IMG/VR virus record: IMGVR_UViG_3300036845_000499
Span: 1 to 47,350 of that record
Direction: 5' to 3' (one strand)
DNA length: 47,350 nucleotides
Source: a virus
Of the stretch, positions 6,967-13,196 are shown piece after piece. The first letter of the stretch is position 1. Every line of letters begins with the position of its first letter. Made by a program: the position numbers and the translations under genes. The notes below the pieces were generated by a model. That model saw only the letters and a list, made by a program, of their open reading frames with translations, did no database searches and was not told where the DNA came from.

Positions 6967-7140
6967 TTTCGAACGCAAATGGAATCCGAAAGGAATTCCA
7001 CACACGGTTGACGCACATCTCTTTCGAATTCCAAACGAGTCTCTTTCGAATTCCAAACGGAACCCTTTCGGACTCGTTTTAGATCCTAAACGAACTCGTT
7101 TCGAATCTACCCAGTACATCCGTTTCGAATCCCTTTCGGA
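6967..7140. repeat. Iteron array: eight TTTCGRA motifs phased by about 11 bp
   Basis: TTTCGAA or TTTCGGA begins at 6967, 7022, 7044, 7066, 7099, 7123 and 7134, with a reverse copy at 6985. Forward spacings from 7022 onward are 22, 22, 33, 24 and 11, all close to multiples of a helical turn. Flanks are also conserved in part (the TTTCGAATTCCAAACG unit occurs twice in tandem). The array lies just upstream of the minus-strand gene at 6916. It may be an operator cluster or part of a replication origin. Confidence 0.75.
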
Positions 7141-7500
7141 TTTTTTTCTGTAGTCTATATACCACTTTCTGCTTTCAAGGTACCGTTTCTATCCCGTTTC
7201 GCTGCACAGGACCGGTCTCGCGGAGGACCCATCCTGGCAAAAGGGGCTCCCCGGGGTCGTTTCATTAGGCAATCAATCAGGCCGGAATTCAGGCCTATTG
7301 ACTCACCTATTAGGCATCGGACACGCCCTCGAGCAGCTCGGCCACGCGATCGGAGACCGGATGCCTGCAGGCAATGGCCGCTCATCGCACACGCGCATGG
7401 CGCAACTCACCTCGCGCGTACACCAACATAACAACTAACACGTAAGCTATTGATAGTGCACGTGAATAGTGCCTGTGTTCATGCGCCGTTCAGACTACGC

Positions 7501-7514
7501 ATAATAACTATTAT
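7501..7514. repeat. AT-only inverted repeat
   Basis: ATAATA and TATTAT flank a two-base centre. It is AT-only in an otherwise GC-rich genome and lies within the repeat-rich region, so it could be an easily melted element or a binding site. Confidence 0.5.
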
Positions 7515-7543
7515 GACAAATGGACTAGTCACTACGCGGCGTC

Positions 7544-7562
7544 GCGTTCGGTTATCGAACGC
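7544..7562. repeat. Inverted repeat GCGTTCG / CGAACGC
   Basis: Seven-base perfect arms are separated by GTTAT. Three bases after it a further shorter dyad occurs (TGACA-GCGG-TGTCA, 7565-7578). Both fit operator or origin sites; no protein can be assigned. Confidence 0.55.
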
Positions 7563-7641
7563 AATGACAGCGGTGTCAGTGCAAGTCGGGTCGACAATCG
7601 CGCAGTTTTCAATCGAATGTCGACTCTGAGCCCGCTCAAAA

Positions 7642-7676
7642 GTCGACAATTGGTCAAAAAGTGATCAATTGTCGAC
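7642..7676. repeat. 35-bp inverted repeat with 15-bp arms
   Basis: The left arm GTCGACAATTGGTCA and its near-exact complement on the right (one mismatch) are separated by AAAAG. It is the longest dyad I found in the window. The GTCGAC core also occurs alone at 7589 and 7619, so a protein recognising that core may bind repeatedly here. It may act as an operator, an origin element or a cruciform. There is no T-run, so it does not look like a terminator. Confidence 0.75.
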
Positions 7677-7701
7677 CATACGCATTGCGTACTATTTCGA
7701 T

Positions 7702-7893
7702 GGTTCATGGTTCATGTTGATGGTTCAGGCATAACTCTATGATTCTGATGTATTACTGAACCTATGAACCATAGATTAGGTAAATAGCAGGAGGTGTAAG
7801 TGATGTGATTGCAGGTGGGACTCGATCTCGGCTACCATTCCAACACGCCGCCAGCCCTCCAATACACCATGCCTCAGGATGGTTCATGGTTCA
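7702..7893. repeat. GGTTCA heptamer repeats, direct and inverted
   Basis: GGTTCA occurs at 7702, 7709, 7722, 7881 and 7888, and its complement TGAACC at 7757 and 7765. The tandem pair GGTTCATGGTTCA appears twice, 179 bp apart, with the second copy inside the following gene. The 7-8 bp spacing within pairs suggests a multimeric DNA-binding protein. Confidence 0.65.
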
Positions 7894-8102
7894 GCCTCAG
7901 CGAGACCTTCACGGGAGATAAAAAGATGCGTTCGATCACTCAGATTGCGATCGGTGACTGCGACGGAAGCCCGTTTGTGGTGGCGCTGTGCAATGACGGG
8001 ACAGCGTGGAAGCTATTGCACGATGATCGTTGGGCCGCGTTGCCACGCATACCCCAAGGCGAAGCGCCGGACGTAGGCCCGAAGAAAGGGGCCATCAAAT
8101 AG
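7809..8102 (+). CDS. Lone plus-strand hypothetical protein
   Basis: The confident part is MRSITQIAIGDCDGSPFVVA, continuing LCNDGTAWKLLHDDRWAALP and a polar tail, resembling short phage proteins with a beta-sheet turn around DDGTxW. The start is uncertain: TTG 7809 follows a strong AGGAGGTG site at some distance, ATG 7869 lies mid-frame, and ATG 7926 has GGGAGA just before it. The gene runs against its neighbours, overlaps the primase stop tail-to-tail by eight bases, and is fed from the repeat-rich region. Function unknown. Confidence 0.6.
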   Translation: MQVGLDLGYHSNTPPALQYTMPQDGSWFSLSETFTGDKKMRSITQIAIGDCDGSPFVVALCNDGTAWKLLHDDRWAALPRIPQGEAPDVGPKKGAIK

Positions 8103-10314
8103 GAGTGAGCGGCGACTGGGTTTTTCGCTCGCGCTTGCGCCAGAAGTTGCCGGCGTCCGTGTGCTTGACGACCCAGTCTATGGATCTGAGTATGGAGCCT
8201 GCGCGGCGTGCCTCCTTGATACCCTGCTGACCCGGAAGCAGCCTGACGCCCTCCGTGAGGATCTCATCCATGTGGATGCGCATCGTGTCACCCCGCAGAC
8301 GCATCTGCTCCCACCGCGGATTTACATAGTTGGATATCAACCGGATCCAGGGGTCATCGGTCACGCGGTCGCTTTGCTCACCGAGCGCACTCGTGGGCAT
8401 CTCATACCACTTCGCGTTCTCTCGATAATGAACCACCGCTTCAGCGAATAGTTGGTCGCGTTGGCCGCGCAGGGAATCCAGGTTGATATCCGTGCAGCGA
8501 ATGGGCCAGTAGCGGCGCTTGCCGCGCGAATCGCCTACGTAATCGTCAGTTTCGCTCGTGGCCGCGAAGATGGTCGTGCGCGGGTGGCGTTCCGACTCAT
8601 AGCCGTAGGCTTTCCGGTATTTATCGAATCGAATTGTCAGCATGGAAATAACAGTTGAGTGATCCGCGCGGTTGAATCCTGTCATGTCGGGGATTTCGGC
8701 GAGCCAGACGCCCTTGATATTCTGCAGAAAATCCTTCGTGCCGAATTCGGTTGGAACGGCCTCGTACCACTCGCCGCCTAAGATTTCCAGGAATTGTGTT
8801 TTATTGAGCCCGGAAACACCTTCTAAAACAGGCATATTGTCCATCTTGCAGCCGGGTTTGTAGGCGCGTGCGATCATCGCAATCAACCAGTTTCTGGCCA
8901 CCGCCATGGTGTAATCGTTGTTGTCCACCCCAGCGCAATCAAACAGCCACGTCTCCAATCTTTCCGTGCCATCCCACGAAAGAGAGTCCAGCCAATTGGT
9001 GAGGGAATGGCGAGCATTGCACTCGGCCGCGTGTGTAATCCCGTTTCTGATGAGATCCATATGAAACTTTGGAAGTTTCAGTTGCTGTTGGATAGCTACT
9101 GTCACGGCGCGCGTCTCTCGATCGGTCCACGGCTGGGCAATCGGGCTGCGTAGCGTGTGATATACCTGCCCGCGGAATTCATCGAACCAGATGTGGTTCT
9201 TGAATCGCTCGTAGCGCTGCAGGATCAAACTGGCATTCGCGAGCGTAACGAAAGGACGGTCGTTTCCGTCACAGTCTAGCCCCATCGCGAGGTAAGACAG
9301 CGCAGCAGACGGTGAGCCGTCAGTTTCGAGCGACTCGCGCTCGATGCCGCGCTCAGTAGGAAGCAGTTCGACCCGTGGAATTGGAGCGGGCAACGCCGGC
9401 TCCGCAAAATGCGCCGTCATGAACTCCGCGAGCCGCTTCGCGTCCCAGCCATCCTTCTGAATCGCATCCGCAACGTCCCACCCGGGATCGGCCCCATTGG
9501 GATTCACGATGCGCACGCGCTCGACCGAGCTGGCGAGACTCGCGGCGAGCTCTGCGGCGGCCTGCCGCCCTACGGGATCCGCATCCGGCCAGATAATGAC
9601 GTCGCGGCCGGCGAGCGGGCTCCAGTCACTGTGGCGCCAGGCCTGCGCGCCCCCGGCCCACGTGGTCACCGTAAAGCCGCTCAGGACGCGCCGGGCGGCC
9701 TCGACGCACTTCTCGCCCTCGACGACCAGGACGCGCGCCCCGGCGTCCTTGGCGAACTCGTGCGCGTGGTACAGGGGGCGATTTGAGCCGGGGCCTTGCT
9801 TGGCCCACTTGCCGCGGCGCCAGGTCCACTGCGCGAAGATTTTCTGCGCGTGACCCTCACCGTCCGTGAAGTCATAACGCGTGACCACGAACCGGTCCCC
9901 GTAGCGATAGGTGGCGGTAGCGGGCCCGTAGTCTGGATGGTCCGTGAGAGCGGGCGCGTCCTCGGGGATGGGATCGGCCTTTGATTCCGGCTCGAGGTCG
10001 TGGCTGCGCATCGGCAGCACGGGCACACTGGAGGCGCCGCCGAGCGCGCCCTGTACCGCGTGGAAGGCCGCACCCATGTCGACGTGGAACACTGCGGCGT
10101 AGAAGCTGATGATGTCCGAGCCGGACTCGGAGCCGGCGAAGTGGCGCCACTTGCCGTTGTGCAGGTTGATCGACCAGCTGTCGCCGATGCCGCCGTTGCG
10201 GGTGCGCTCGCCCACCCACTCGTGGCCGACGCGCTTGCCGCCGATCCAGCGAGGCAGAAGGGTCTCGCCCGCCGCCAGAGCCGCTCTGGCAACGCCGTCG
10301 AAGTCGTAGCCCAC
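8095..10314 (-). CDS. TOPRIM primase fused to VirE/VapE-type helicase, 739 aa
   Basis: This is the likely replicative primase-helicase. The N-terminal third resembles phage primase N-domains (WSINLHNGKWRHFAGSES). It is followed by a TOPRIM core with its catalytic glutamate (RVLVVEGEKC, about residues 195-204) and acidic metal site (VIIWPDADPVG). The C-terminal half matches the VirE/VapE ATPase family: a Walker A variant GVSGLNKT (Asn replacing the usual second Gly), a B-like strand GVWLAEIPD, and the arginine-bearing segment TTIFAATSETDDYVGDSRGK with RRYWPI. A GTG start at 10314 follows the preceding stop by nine bases and has a weak ribosome site. It is the last gene of the minus-strand replication operon. 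Confidence 0.88.
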   Translation of the reverse strand: MGYDFDGVARAALAAGETLLPRWIGGKRVGHEWVGERTRNGGIGDSWSINLHNGKWRHFAGSESGSDIISFYAAVFHVDMGAAFHAVQGALGGASSVPVLPMRSHDLEPESKADPIPEDAPALTDHPDYGPATATYRYGDRFVVTRYDFTDGEGHAQKIFAQWTWRRGKWAKQGPGSNRPLYHAHEFAKDAGARVLVVEGEKCVEAARRVLSGFTVTTWAGGAQAWRHSDWSPLAGRDVIIWPDADPVGRQAAAELAASLASSVERVRIVNPNGADPGWDVADAIQKDGWDAKRLAEFMTAHFAEPALPAPIPRVELLPTERGIERESLETDGSPSAALSYLAMGLDCDGNDRPFVTLANASLILQRYERFKNHIWFDEFRGQVYHTLRSPIAQPWTDRETRAVTVAIQQQLKLPKFHMDLIRNGITHAAECNARHSLTNWLDSLSWDGTERLETWLFDCAGVDNNDYTMAVARNWLIAMIARAYKPGCKMDNMPVLEGVSGLNKTQFLEILGGEWYEAVPTEFGTKDFLQNIKGVWLAEIPDMTGFNRADHSTVISMLTIRFDKYRKAYGYESERHPRTTIFAATSETDDYVGDSRGKRRYWPIRCTDINLDSLRGQRDQLFAEAVVHYRENAKWYEMPTSALGEQSDRVTDDPWIRLISNYVNPRWEQMRLRGDTMRIHMDEILTEGVRLLPGQQGIKEARRAGSILRSIDWVVKHTDAGNFWRKRERKTQSPLTPI

Positions 10315-10323
10315 CGCCGGCGG

Positions 10324-10521
10324 CTAGGTGGCGTCGGCGATCTGGTCGGGGACGAGGATCGGCTTGGCGAAGTACAGTCGGACGAGGTGTTCGATTACTG
10401 CCGAACGATTGCCTTCAAAGCCGCGCGCGATCTGAACAATGCCGGCATGCGTATCAGGGTCAACGTTGACAGTCAGGGGAATGCGACGTCCGGAAGGCAA
10501 TGGTGCACGCTGATTAGCCAT
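10324..10521 (-). CDS. Ribbon-helix-helix DNA-binding protein, 65 aa
   Basis: The strand RRIPLTVNVDPDT is followed by two helices (HAGIVQIARGFEG, NRSAVIEHLVRLYFA), the CopG/Arc order. The ATG has a purine-rich leader (CCGGGG). An inverted repeat TCTAG-GTAT-CTAGA lies 25 bases upstream, a natural place for autoregulation. Directly downstream is the primase-helicase, so this protein may control its expression. Confidence 0.75.
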   Translation of the reverse strand: MANQRAPLPSGRRIPLTVNVDPDTHAGIVQIARGFEGNRSAVIEHLVRLYFAKPILVPDQIADAT

Positions 10522-10545
10522 GAAGGACCCCGGGATGGATATTAG

Positions 10546-10559
10546 TCTAGGTATCTAGA
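10546..10559. promoter_or_regulatory. Candidate operator upstream of the RHH gene
   Basis: Perfect arms TCTAG and CTAGA flank GTAT in the 76-base gap before the ribbon-helix-helix gene. The gap breaks an otherwise coupled operon. CTAG is typically rare in many bacterial genomes, so a paired occurrence is notable. No clear sigma70 promoter accompanies it. Confidence 0.5.
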
Positions 10560-10597
10560 GGCTGAATCTAAGGCGGGGCCATTCGGAAAGCAAGGGA

Positions 10598-10789
10598 TTA
10601 TGTCGTGAGTGTGGTGGCTGCACGGCGGCGCTGGTAGTACTGCCGCTGACGCAGCCGGCTGGCTTCGCGCACGTAGTCACGCTGATAGTATTCGCGGATG
10701 TAGCAGCGATTGGCCTCAGCGCACTCGGTACAGCGGCACTTTCCCTTGTCGTAGGTGTAGCGGGTACCGTGGACGCCGAGTTTTGTCAC
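10598..10789 (-). CDS. Small basic CxCxxC protein, 63 aa
   Basis: GTG 10789 overlaps the upstream stop (GTGA). The product has HGTRYTYDKGKCRCTECAEA followed by a Tyr/Arg-rich helix (YIREYYQRDYVREASRLRQR). This matches a family of small phage proteins with a 'gCrC.eC..A' knuckle, related to the zinc part of HNH-type proteins but lacking the nuclease residues. Nucleic-acid binding is likely but not shown. Confidence 0.75.
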   Translation of the reverse strand: MTKLGVHGTRYTYDKGKCRCTECAEANRCYIREYYQRDYVREASRLRQRQYYQRRRAATTLTT

Positions 10790-11118
10790 GGGGTGAGAAC
10801 CTCGAACCCGAATTCGCGCGCCTTTGAGGCGATGAGATCGTTCCACCCCGCTACACAATCCTTCACAGTCTGCGGCATATCCGCCTGCGGATTCACCTGA
10901 AGGCTGATCCACTGGCTCATGATATGGTTGCGAGCGCGCTCGTACGGTTCAATGTTGCGCCTGAACTCCTCGTATCGGCACCAGTCCGCCACGCTCTGTA
11001 GCTCCTCGGCAGTCGCCTCGTCGAGCCGTCCGCGCTCGTACAGGTACCGCTTCGCCTGAGCGTGGTATTTCAGACGATTCTCCGCTGCCTCGGTCGCGGT
11101 GGTGTTCACGCCAATCAC
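10786..11118 (-). CDS. Helical hypothetical protein, 110 aa
   Basis: GTG 11118 overlaps the upstream stop. The sequence is helical and charged (NRLKYHAQAKRYLYERGRLD, EELQSVADWCRYEEFRRNI) with a long central region and a strand-like end (KAREFGFEVLTP). It may form a helical bundle. I recognise no family. It lies in the operon that begins at the promoter near 11550 and ends with the primase-helicase. Confidence 0.75.
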   Translation of the reverse strand: MIGVNTTATEAAENRLKYHAQAKRYLYERGRLDEATAEELQSVADWCRYEEFRRNIEPYERARNHIMSQWISLQVNPQADMPQTVKDCVAGWNDLIASKAREFGFEVLTP

Positions 11119-11336
11119 TCCACTCGCCACATGCGCCGCCGCATCCGCTCAAGCCGCCGCTCCTCCTTGGACAGGCGCAGCGCATAGTCCGGAAACGGAT
11201 GGTTGTCGTAGGCCGTGGCGAGCTCCGCGACGAAGCGCTCCTGGTGCTCGATCGCATTGGGCAGCAGGAACGCGTAGTAGATCATGGCTGAGATCGCGAT
11301 GAGCCAGATCGTCAGGCCGATGTAGACGTAGATCAT
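11115..11336 (-). CDS. Single-pass membrane protein with charged tail, 73 aa
   Basis: ATG 11336 overlaps the upstream stop. The N-terminus is one membrane helix (YVYIGLTIWLIAISAMIYYA), followed by a long charged helix (RLSKEERRLERMRRRMWR). The charge pattern suggests the tail lies in the cytoplasm. It could anchor a replication complex at the membrane, since it sits in the primase operon, but that is inference. Confidence 0.75.
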   Translation of the reverse strand: MIYVYIGLTIWLIAISAMIYYAFLLPNAIEHQERFVAELATAYDNHPFPDYALRLSKEERRLERMRRRMWRVE

Positions 11337-11518
11337 GATGCCCACACGGCGGTGGGGTTTTTCCAGCACGGCATCCCGGCGCGGGGATTCGAGTCCATGA
11401 AGGCCCGGGCCGCATCGGCTGATGCGAATTCCAGCGTGGACCAGCCGCCGCTCGCATCGTTATTGCCGCGGACCCGGAGGGGAAAACCAGGGGCTACTTG
11501 AACGGGCAGAGTGATCAT
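11333..11518 (-). CDS. Small hypothetical protein, first gene of primase operon, 61 aa
   Basis: ATG 11518 has a strong AAGGAG ribosome site and lies just downstream of a good promoter. The product (MITLPVQVAPGFPLRVRGN) is strand-rich, followed by a helix (SADAARAFMDSNP) and a Trp-containing tail. It resembles small phage proteins that often precede replication genes, without a named domain. Being first in the operon, it is probably expressed early. Confidence 0.75.
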   Translation of the reverse strand: MITLPVQVAPGFPLRVRGNNDASGGWSTLEFASADAARAFMDSNPRAGMPCWKNPTAVWAS

Positions 11519-11534
11519 GTGCGTCTCCTTAATC

Positions 11535-11572
11535 AATGGCGCCATTAAATCACGGTGTATCACCTATGTCAA
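11535..11572 (-). promoter_or_regulatory. Sigma70-like promoter with operator motifs (drives primase operon)
   Basis: On the minus strand TTGACA (11567-11572), a 17-base spacer and TTTAAT (11544-11549) form a near-consensus promoter. The -35 lies in the last codons of the preceding gene. The spacer contains GGTGATACACC, a small dyad that recurs with one change at the promoter near 15160. A 12-base palindrome AATGGCGCCATT (11535-11546) overlaps the -10 end. An AAGGAG site and the start at 11518 follow. Confidence 0.75.
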
Positions 11573-11824
11573 GCCCAGTGGCTCATCCGTATGCGGTTGG
11601 CCTTTCGGTAGATTACTGCTGAAGCGACAAAAGACGTTGGCTCTTGGTTCCTCATCAAATGGACAGTCGCGCGTTATCTGCGGCGTGAATCTCAGATAGT
11701 GCACGTCGCCCATCTGTGCTATTTCTGCGAACAACTTCTCAATCAACGCAAGAATCTCAGCGGGCTTGTCGTCGCACGACTCGTTGAAATACAAATGCCA
11801 GTACTCGCCTGACTTGTCGATCAT
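11564..11824 (-). CDS. Paralogue A of the MIDKSGEYWHLYF family, 86 aa
   Basis: The protein begins MIDKSGEYWHLYFNESCDD and continues with an amphipathic helix (ILALIEKLFAEIAQMGDV) and a strand (HYLRFTPQI). Its first 45 or so residues closely match the protein encoded at 12204-12608, and the 5' DNA is almost identical. The C-terminal half differs and is shorter here. ATG 11824 overlaps the nuclease stop. Function unknown. The two copies flank the VRR-NUC gene. Confidence 0.8.
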   Translation of the reverse strand: MIDKSGEYWHLYFNESCDDKPAEILALIEKLFAEIAQMGDVHYLRFTPQITRDCPFDEEPRANVFCRFSSNLPKGQPHTDEPLGLT

Positions 11825-12207
11825 ATTATCTCTCCCCTAATAATCCGCCCCGCATCCTCGACCGAGCGTGCGATTCCCGCGCGTCCGCCCAAGCTGCGCA
11901 CCATAGCGATAAAATCCCGCTGTTCAGCCGTTGTAGGCGTGCGCAACCCTTTGACTTCGCACGCGAGGTAAACACCAACAGATTGGCCGATCATCTCCGG
12001 GGTGATGAGCACGGAGGTGAGACCGCCTAAATCCGCGATCCCCGGCGTGCCGAATTTGATGGCATGAGGGTTCGCGAGCGTGATCGTGGTGGCGGTGCGG
12101 TGGAGGATTTTTCCGGCCCATGCTAAAAGTGACTGTTGACGAAATAGACGCGTATTGCCCCGGCTGAATGCCTGCATGATCTGGGGATAAAGGGATGACT
12201 CGGTCAA
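11821..12207 (-). CDS. VRR-NUC domain nuclease, 128 aa
   Basis: The VRR-NUC fold is a PD-(D/E)XK nuclease often acting on branched DNA. The sequence shows the usual N-terminal pattern (TESSLYPQIMQAFSRGNTR), then GIADLGG with the catalytic aspartate and YLACEVKG with the E-x-K pair. The helix EQRDFIAMVRSLGGRAGIAR and VEDA follow, as is typical of the family. I choose TTG 12207 because it overlaps the upstream stop (TTGA), as elsewhere in this genome, and because it begins where the family begins; GTG 12249 is a longer alternative. It probably processes replication or recombination intermediates. Confidence 0.85.
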   Translation of the reverse strand: MTESSLYPQIMQAFSRGNTRLFRQQSLLAWAGKILHRTATTITLANPHAIKFGTPGIADLGGLTSVLITPEMIGQSVGVYLACEVKGLRTPTTAEQRDFIAMVRSLGGRAGIARSVEDAGRIIRGEII

Positions 12208-12608
12208 AGTCCGCGACTTCCGTATACTGAAGGCATCACGTAGCGGCACCGTCCTTCACATGTTGGGCATAGATCTCCGCACGAATGGACTTCGTTGATC
12301 AACACCCGTTCGTTGAATTCTGTCAATTCGACTGCCTGTGTGAGGCGGGATAGGCCAACCGCTACAACCTTTGTGCCTTCTATGCTGACGGATGGTTTGG
12401 CGCTGAATCGACAACGCACAGTCACAATCGGCACATCGTCAAATGTCTCGTGCCTTTCGATTTCCGGTTTAACGCGCATATAACAGACGTCCCCCATTTC
12501 GGCTATTTCGTCAAATAGCCTCCGCACAAGAGCGAGAATCTGCGTGGGGCTATCGTCGCACGACTCGTCGAAATACAAATGCCAGTACTCGCCTGACTTA
12601 TCGATCAT
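12204..12608 (-). CDS. Paralogue B of the MIDKSGEYWHLYF family, with Cys tail, 134 aa
   Basis: The N-terminal half (MIDKSGEYWHLYFDESCDD, helix ILALVRRLFDEIAEMGDV) matches the 86-residue protein at 11564. This copy has an extra C-terminal region carrying a cysteine cluster (CGDLCPTCEGRC) that may bind zinc. The C-terminal region also has an unusual strand-rich part (VVAVGLSRLTQAVELTEF). ATG 12608 overlaps the upstream stop. Function unknown. Confidence 0.8.
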   Translation of the reverse strand: MIDKSGEYWHLYFDESCDDSPTQILALVRRLFDEIAEMGDVCYMRVKPEIERHETFDDVPIVTVRCRFSAKPSVSIEGTKVVAVGLSRLTQAVELTEFNERVLINEVHSCGDLCPTCEGRCRYVMPSVYGSRGL

Positions 12609-12790
12609 TTTTTTATGCCTCGGTGCTTACGCGTAACCTCTTCTTGATTTGGAAATTGCCAATCGATGCAATGAAATCCGTGGTCGCGAGCGATTCTCAC
12701 TGCCTGTTTGGATAGTTTGAAAATACCAGTCATTTTGCTGGTGGATTTCACGAATTGCTCGTACTCATTTGGCTTCATGACTTCCTTCAT
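12605..12790 (-). CDS. Hypothetical protein, 61 aa
   Basis: ATG 12790 has AGGGA upstream and lies in the TGATG junction with the preceding gene; GTG 12793 is the alternative. The product is helical in the middle (NEYEQFVKSTSKMTGIFKLS, QAVRIARDHGFH) and basic at the end. The central part hints at a helix-turn-helix, but it is too short to be sure. No family recognised. Confidence 0.65.
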   Translation of the reverse strand: MKEVMKPNEYEQFVKSTSKMTGIFKLSKQAVRIARDHGFHCIDWQFPNQEEVTRKHRGIKK

Positions 12791-13002
12791 CACGATTCCC
12801 TTGGCCAGCGCGTGGCCCGATCAAGCCTATCTTGTAGAATTAGAATTCGCCGTTCCAGACTACGGACATATTCTCGATCAGCAGCCGTGACCGCCGCACG
12901 CGTGATGACGTCGCTGCTTTCGGTAGGAGTAGGATCCCAAACGCAATATGAATAACCATTGCGATGCACATGACCGCAACGGTCGCATTTTTCAGGAATC
13001 AT
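12790..13002 (-). CDS. CxxC zinc-knuckle plus coiled-coil protein, 70 aa
   Basis: ATG 13002 overlaps the upstream stop (ATGA). It starts MIPEKCDRCGHVHRNGYSYC, a Cys/His set that could hold one zinc, and ends with a charged helix (EYVRSLERRILILQDRLDRA) that looks like a coiled coil. The zinc-plus-coil layout is shared with other small proteins here. Function unknown. Confidence 0.75.
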   Translation of the reverse strand: MIPEKCDRCGHVHRNGYSYCVWDPTPTESSDVITRAAVTAADREYVRSLERRILILQDRLDRATRWPRES

Positions 13003-13196
13003 TTCTGGTTGCTTCCTCTCCACTCTTTATATCGCAAACGCGCGCGCCATGAGAAGCACAACCAGATAAAGTAGGGCTCACCGAAGTTCCAACGGCACAT
13101 TGGCCACCATTTCCACCACAGCACGTGAATTTCGAAACTCACGAGAAAACCTTCGATTGGAAAACCATTGTGTCTCCCGCGCGGCCATCTTATCAC
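12999..13196 (-). CDS. Trp-rich hypothetical protein, 65 aa
   Basis: A GTG start at 13196 overlaps the helicase stop (GTGA). The protein is unusually rich in Trp and Phe (VLWWKWWPMCRWNFG, FIWLCFSWRARL) and basic at both ends. It might associate with membranes or be an antisense-like artefact, but coupling on both sides supports translation. No family recognised. Confidence 0.6.
   Translation of the reverse strand: MIRWPRGRHNGFPIEGFLVSFEIHVLWWKWWPMCRWNFGEPYFIWLCFSWRARLRYKEWRGSNQK

Larger units (their letters stand above)
7141..7808. other. Gene-free, repeat-rich intergenic region
   Basis: I find no convincing gene here. A frame at 7155-7385 on the minus strand is Arg/Gly-rich and unsupported. 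The stretch opens with a T-rich run (7141-7148) and an AT-rich patch (GTCTATATACC). It then becomes progressively richer in inverted repeats (7501-7676) and GGTTCA heptamers (7702-7770). Together with the adjacent iterons, this makes the best candidate in the window for a replication origin or master control region, lying between the terminase operon and the primase-helicase gene. Confidence 0.6.

Noticed and set aside
7155-7385. Minus-strand open frame of 76 codons in the repeat-rich region
   Set aside because: The translation is Arg/Gly-rich without structure, has no ribosome site or coupling, and lies among regulatory repeats.
11339-11362. Terminator-like GC stem followed by TTTTT on the plus strand
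   Set aside because: It lies inside a minus-strand gene with no plus-strand transcript expected. The stem is only five base pairs.
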